Made by a program: the position numbers and the translations under genes. The notes beneath the pieces were generated by a model. That model did no database searches. It was given only the letters and a program-made list of their open reading frames with translations, and had not been told where the DNA came from. This document shows, in pieces, positions 6,551-6,621 of a stretch of 6,621 nucleotides of DNA (position 1 is its first letter; every line of letters begins with the position of its first letter). The DNA lies in the NCBI GenBank assembly GCA_049608925.1, contig JBMYXZ010000077.1, positions 1 to 6,621 on the forward strand. Direction: 5' to 3'. Source of the stretch: JBMYXZ01 sp049608925 (GTDB lineage Bacteria > Pseudomonadota > Alphaproteobacteria > JAGOMX01).

Positions 6551-6621
6551 TAAGTATTGATTGCGAACGATAATCCCTTTTCTGATGTAAAGCTCAAAGG
6601 CCTTGCGTTCGTCTATGGTGT
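6545..6621 (-). CDS. Possible C-terminal end of a convergent gene, cut by the window
   Basis: On the minus strand, a frame running in from the right edge is open for 24 codons and ends with TAG. It reads TIDERKAFELYIRKGIIVR followed by NQYLL, with the balanced charged and hydrophobic pattern of a real protein end. It would overlap the last six bases of the plus-strand gene that stops at 6550. An open frame this short can arise by chance, and I do not recognise a family. No terminator hairpin is seen between the two converging genes. Confidence 0.35.
   Translation of the reverse strand, partial: TIDERKAFELYIRKGIIVRNQYLL

Noticed and set aside
1..6621. tRNA, rRNA, CRISPR array, insertion sequence or riboswitch
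   Set aside because: No cloverleaf, spaced direct repeats, transposase motifs, terminal inverted repeats or recognisable riboswitch core were seen on either strand.

Overview
The window reads as a piece of an alphaproteobacterial chromosome, most plausibly from a host-associated lineage of the Holosporales/Rickettsiales type. Three things point there: the style of the TrkA, FliI and DapB proteins, flagellar genes in a moderate-GC background, and a GC-rich palindromic intergenic repeat (around 74-117) of the kind scattered through such genomes. The taxonomic placement is an inference, because no marker gene is present.

Layout. At the left edge are 187 bases with no convincing complete gene: perhaps the tail of a plus-strand gene, then one copy of the palindromic repeat. 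Next, on the minus strand, lies a large exported protein of unknown family (188-1933). It has a signal peptide, a long helical body, a very basic patch, a Pro/Lys-rich linker, and a C-terminal domain that resembles RelE-type toxins. Upstream of it on the same strand is trkA (2005-3378), the NAD-binding gating subunit of the Trk potassium transporter. A 125-base region separates trkA from a divergent plus-strand cluster and holds a good sigma70 promoter for trkA plus a small dyad.

The plus-strand cluster is fliI (flagellar export ATPase), fliJ (its coiled-coil partner), dapB (dihydrodipicolinate reductase of the lysine/DAP pathway) and a small gene for an exported protein of unknown role. The first three are joined by two successive ATGA overlaps, and the fourth follows dapB after a gap of 16 bases. 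The window ends with what may be the C-terminal tail of a convergent minus-strand gene.

Functionally, fliI and fliJ form the energising part of the flagellar type III export gate, and trkA and dapB are housekeeping genes. The most interesting item is the exported protein at 188-1933. Its apparent RelE-like C-terminus, placed after a linker in a Sec-targeted protein, is the architecture expected of a secreted toxin or effector. This rests on motif reading alone.
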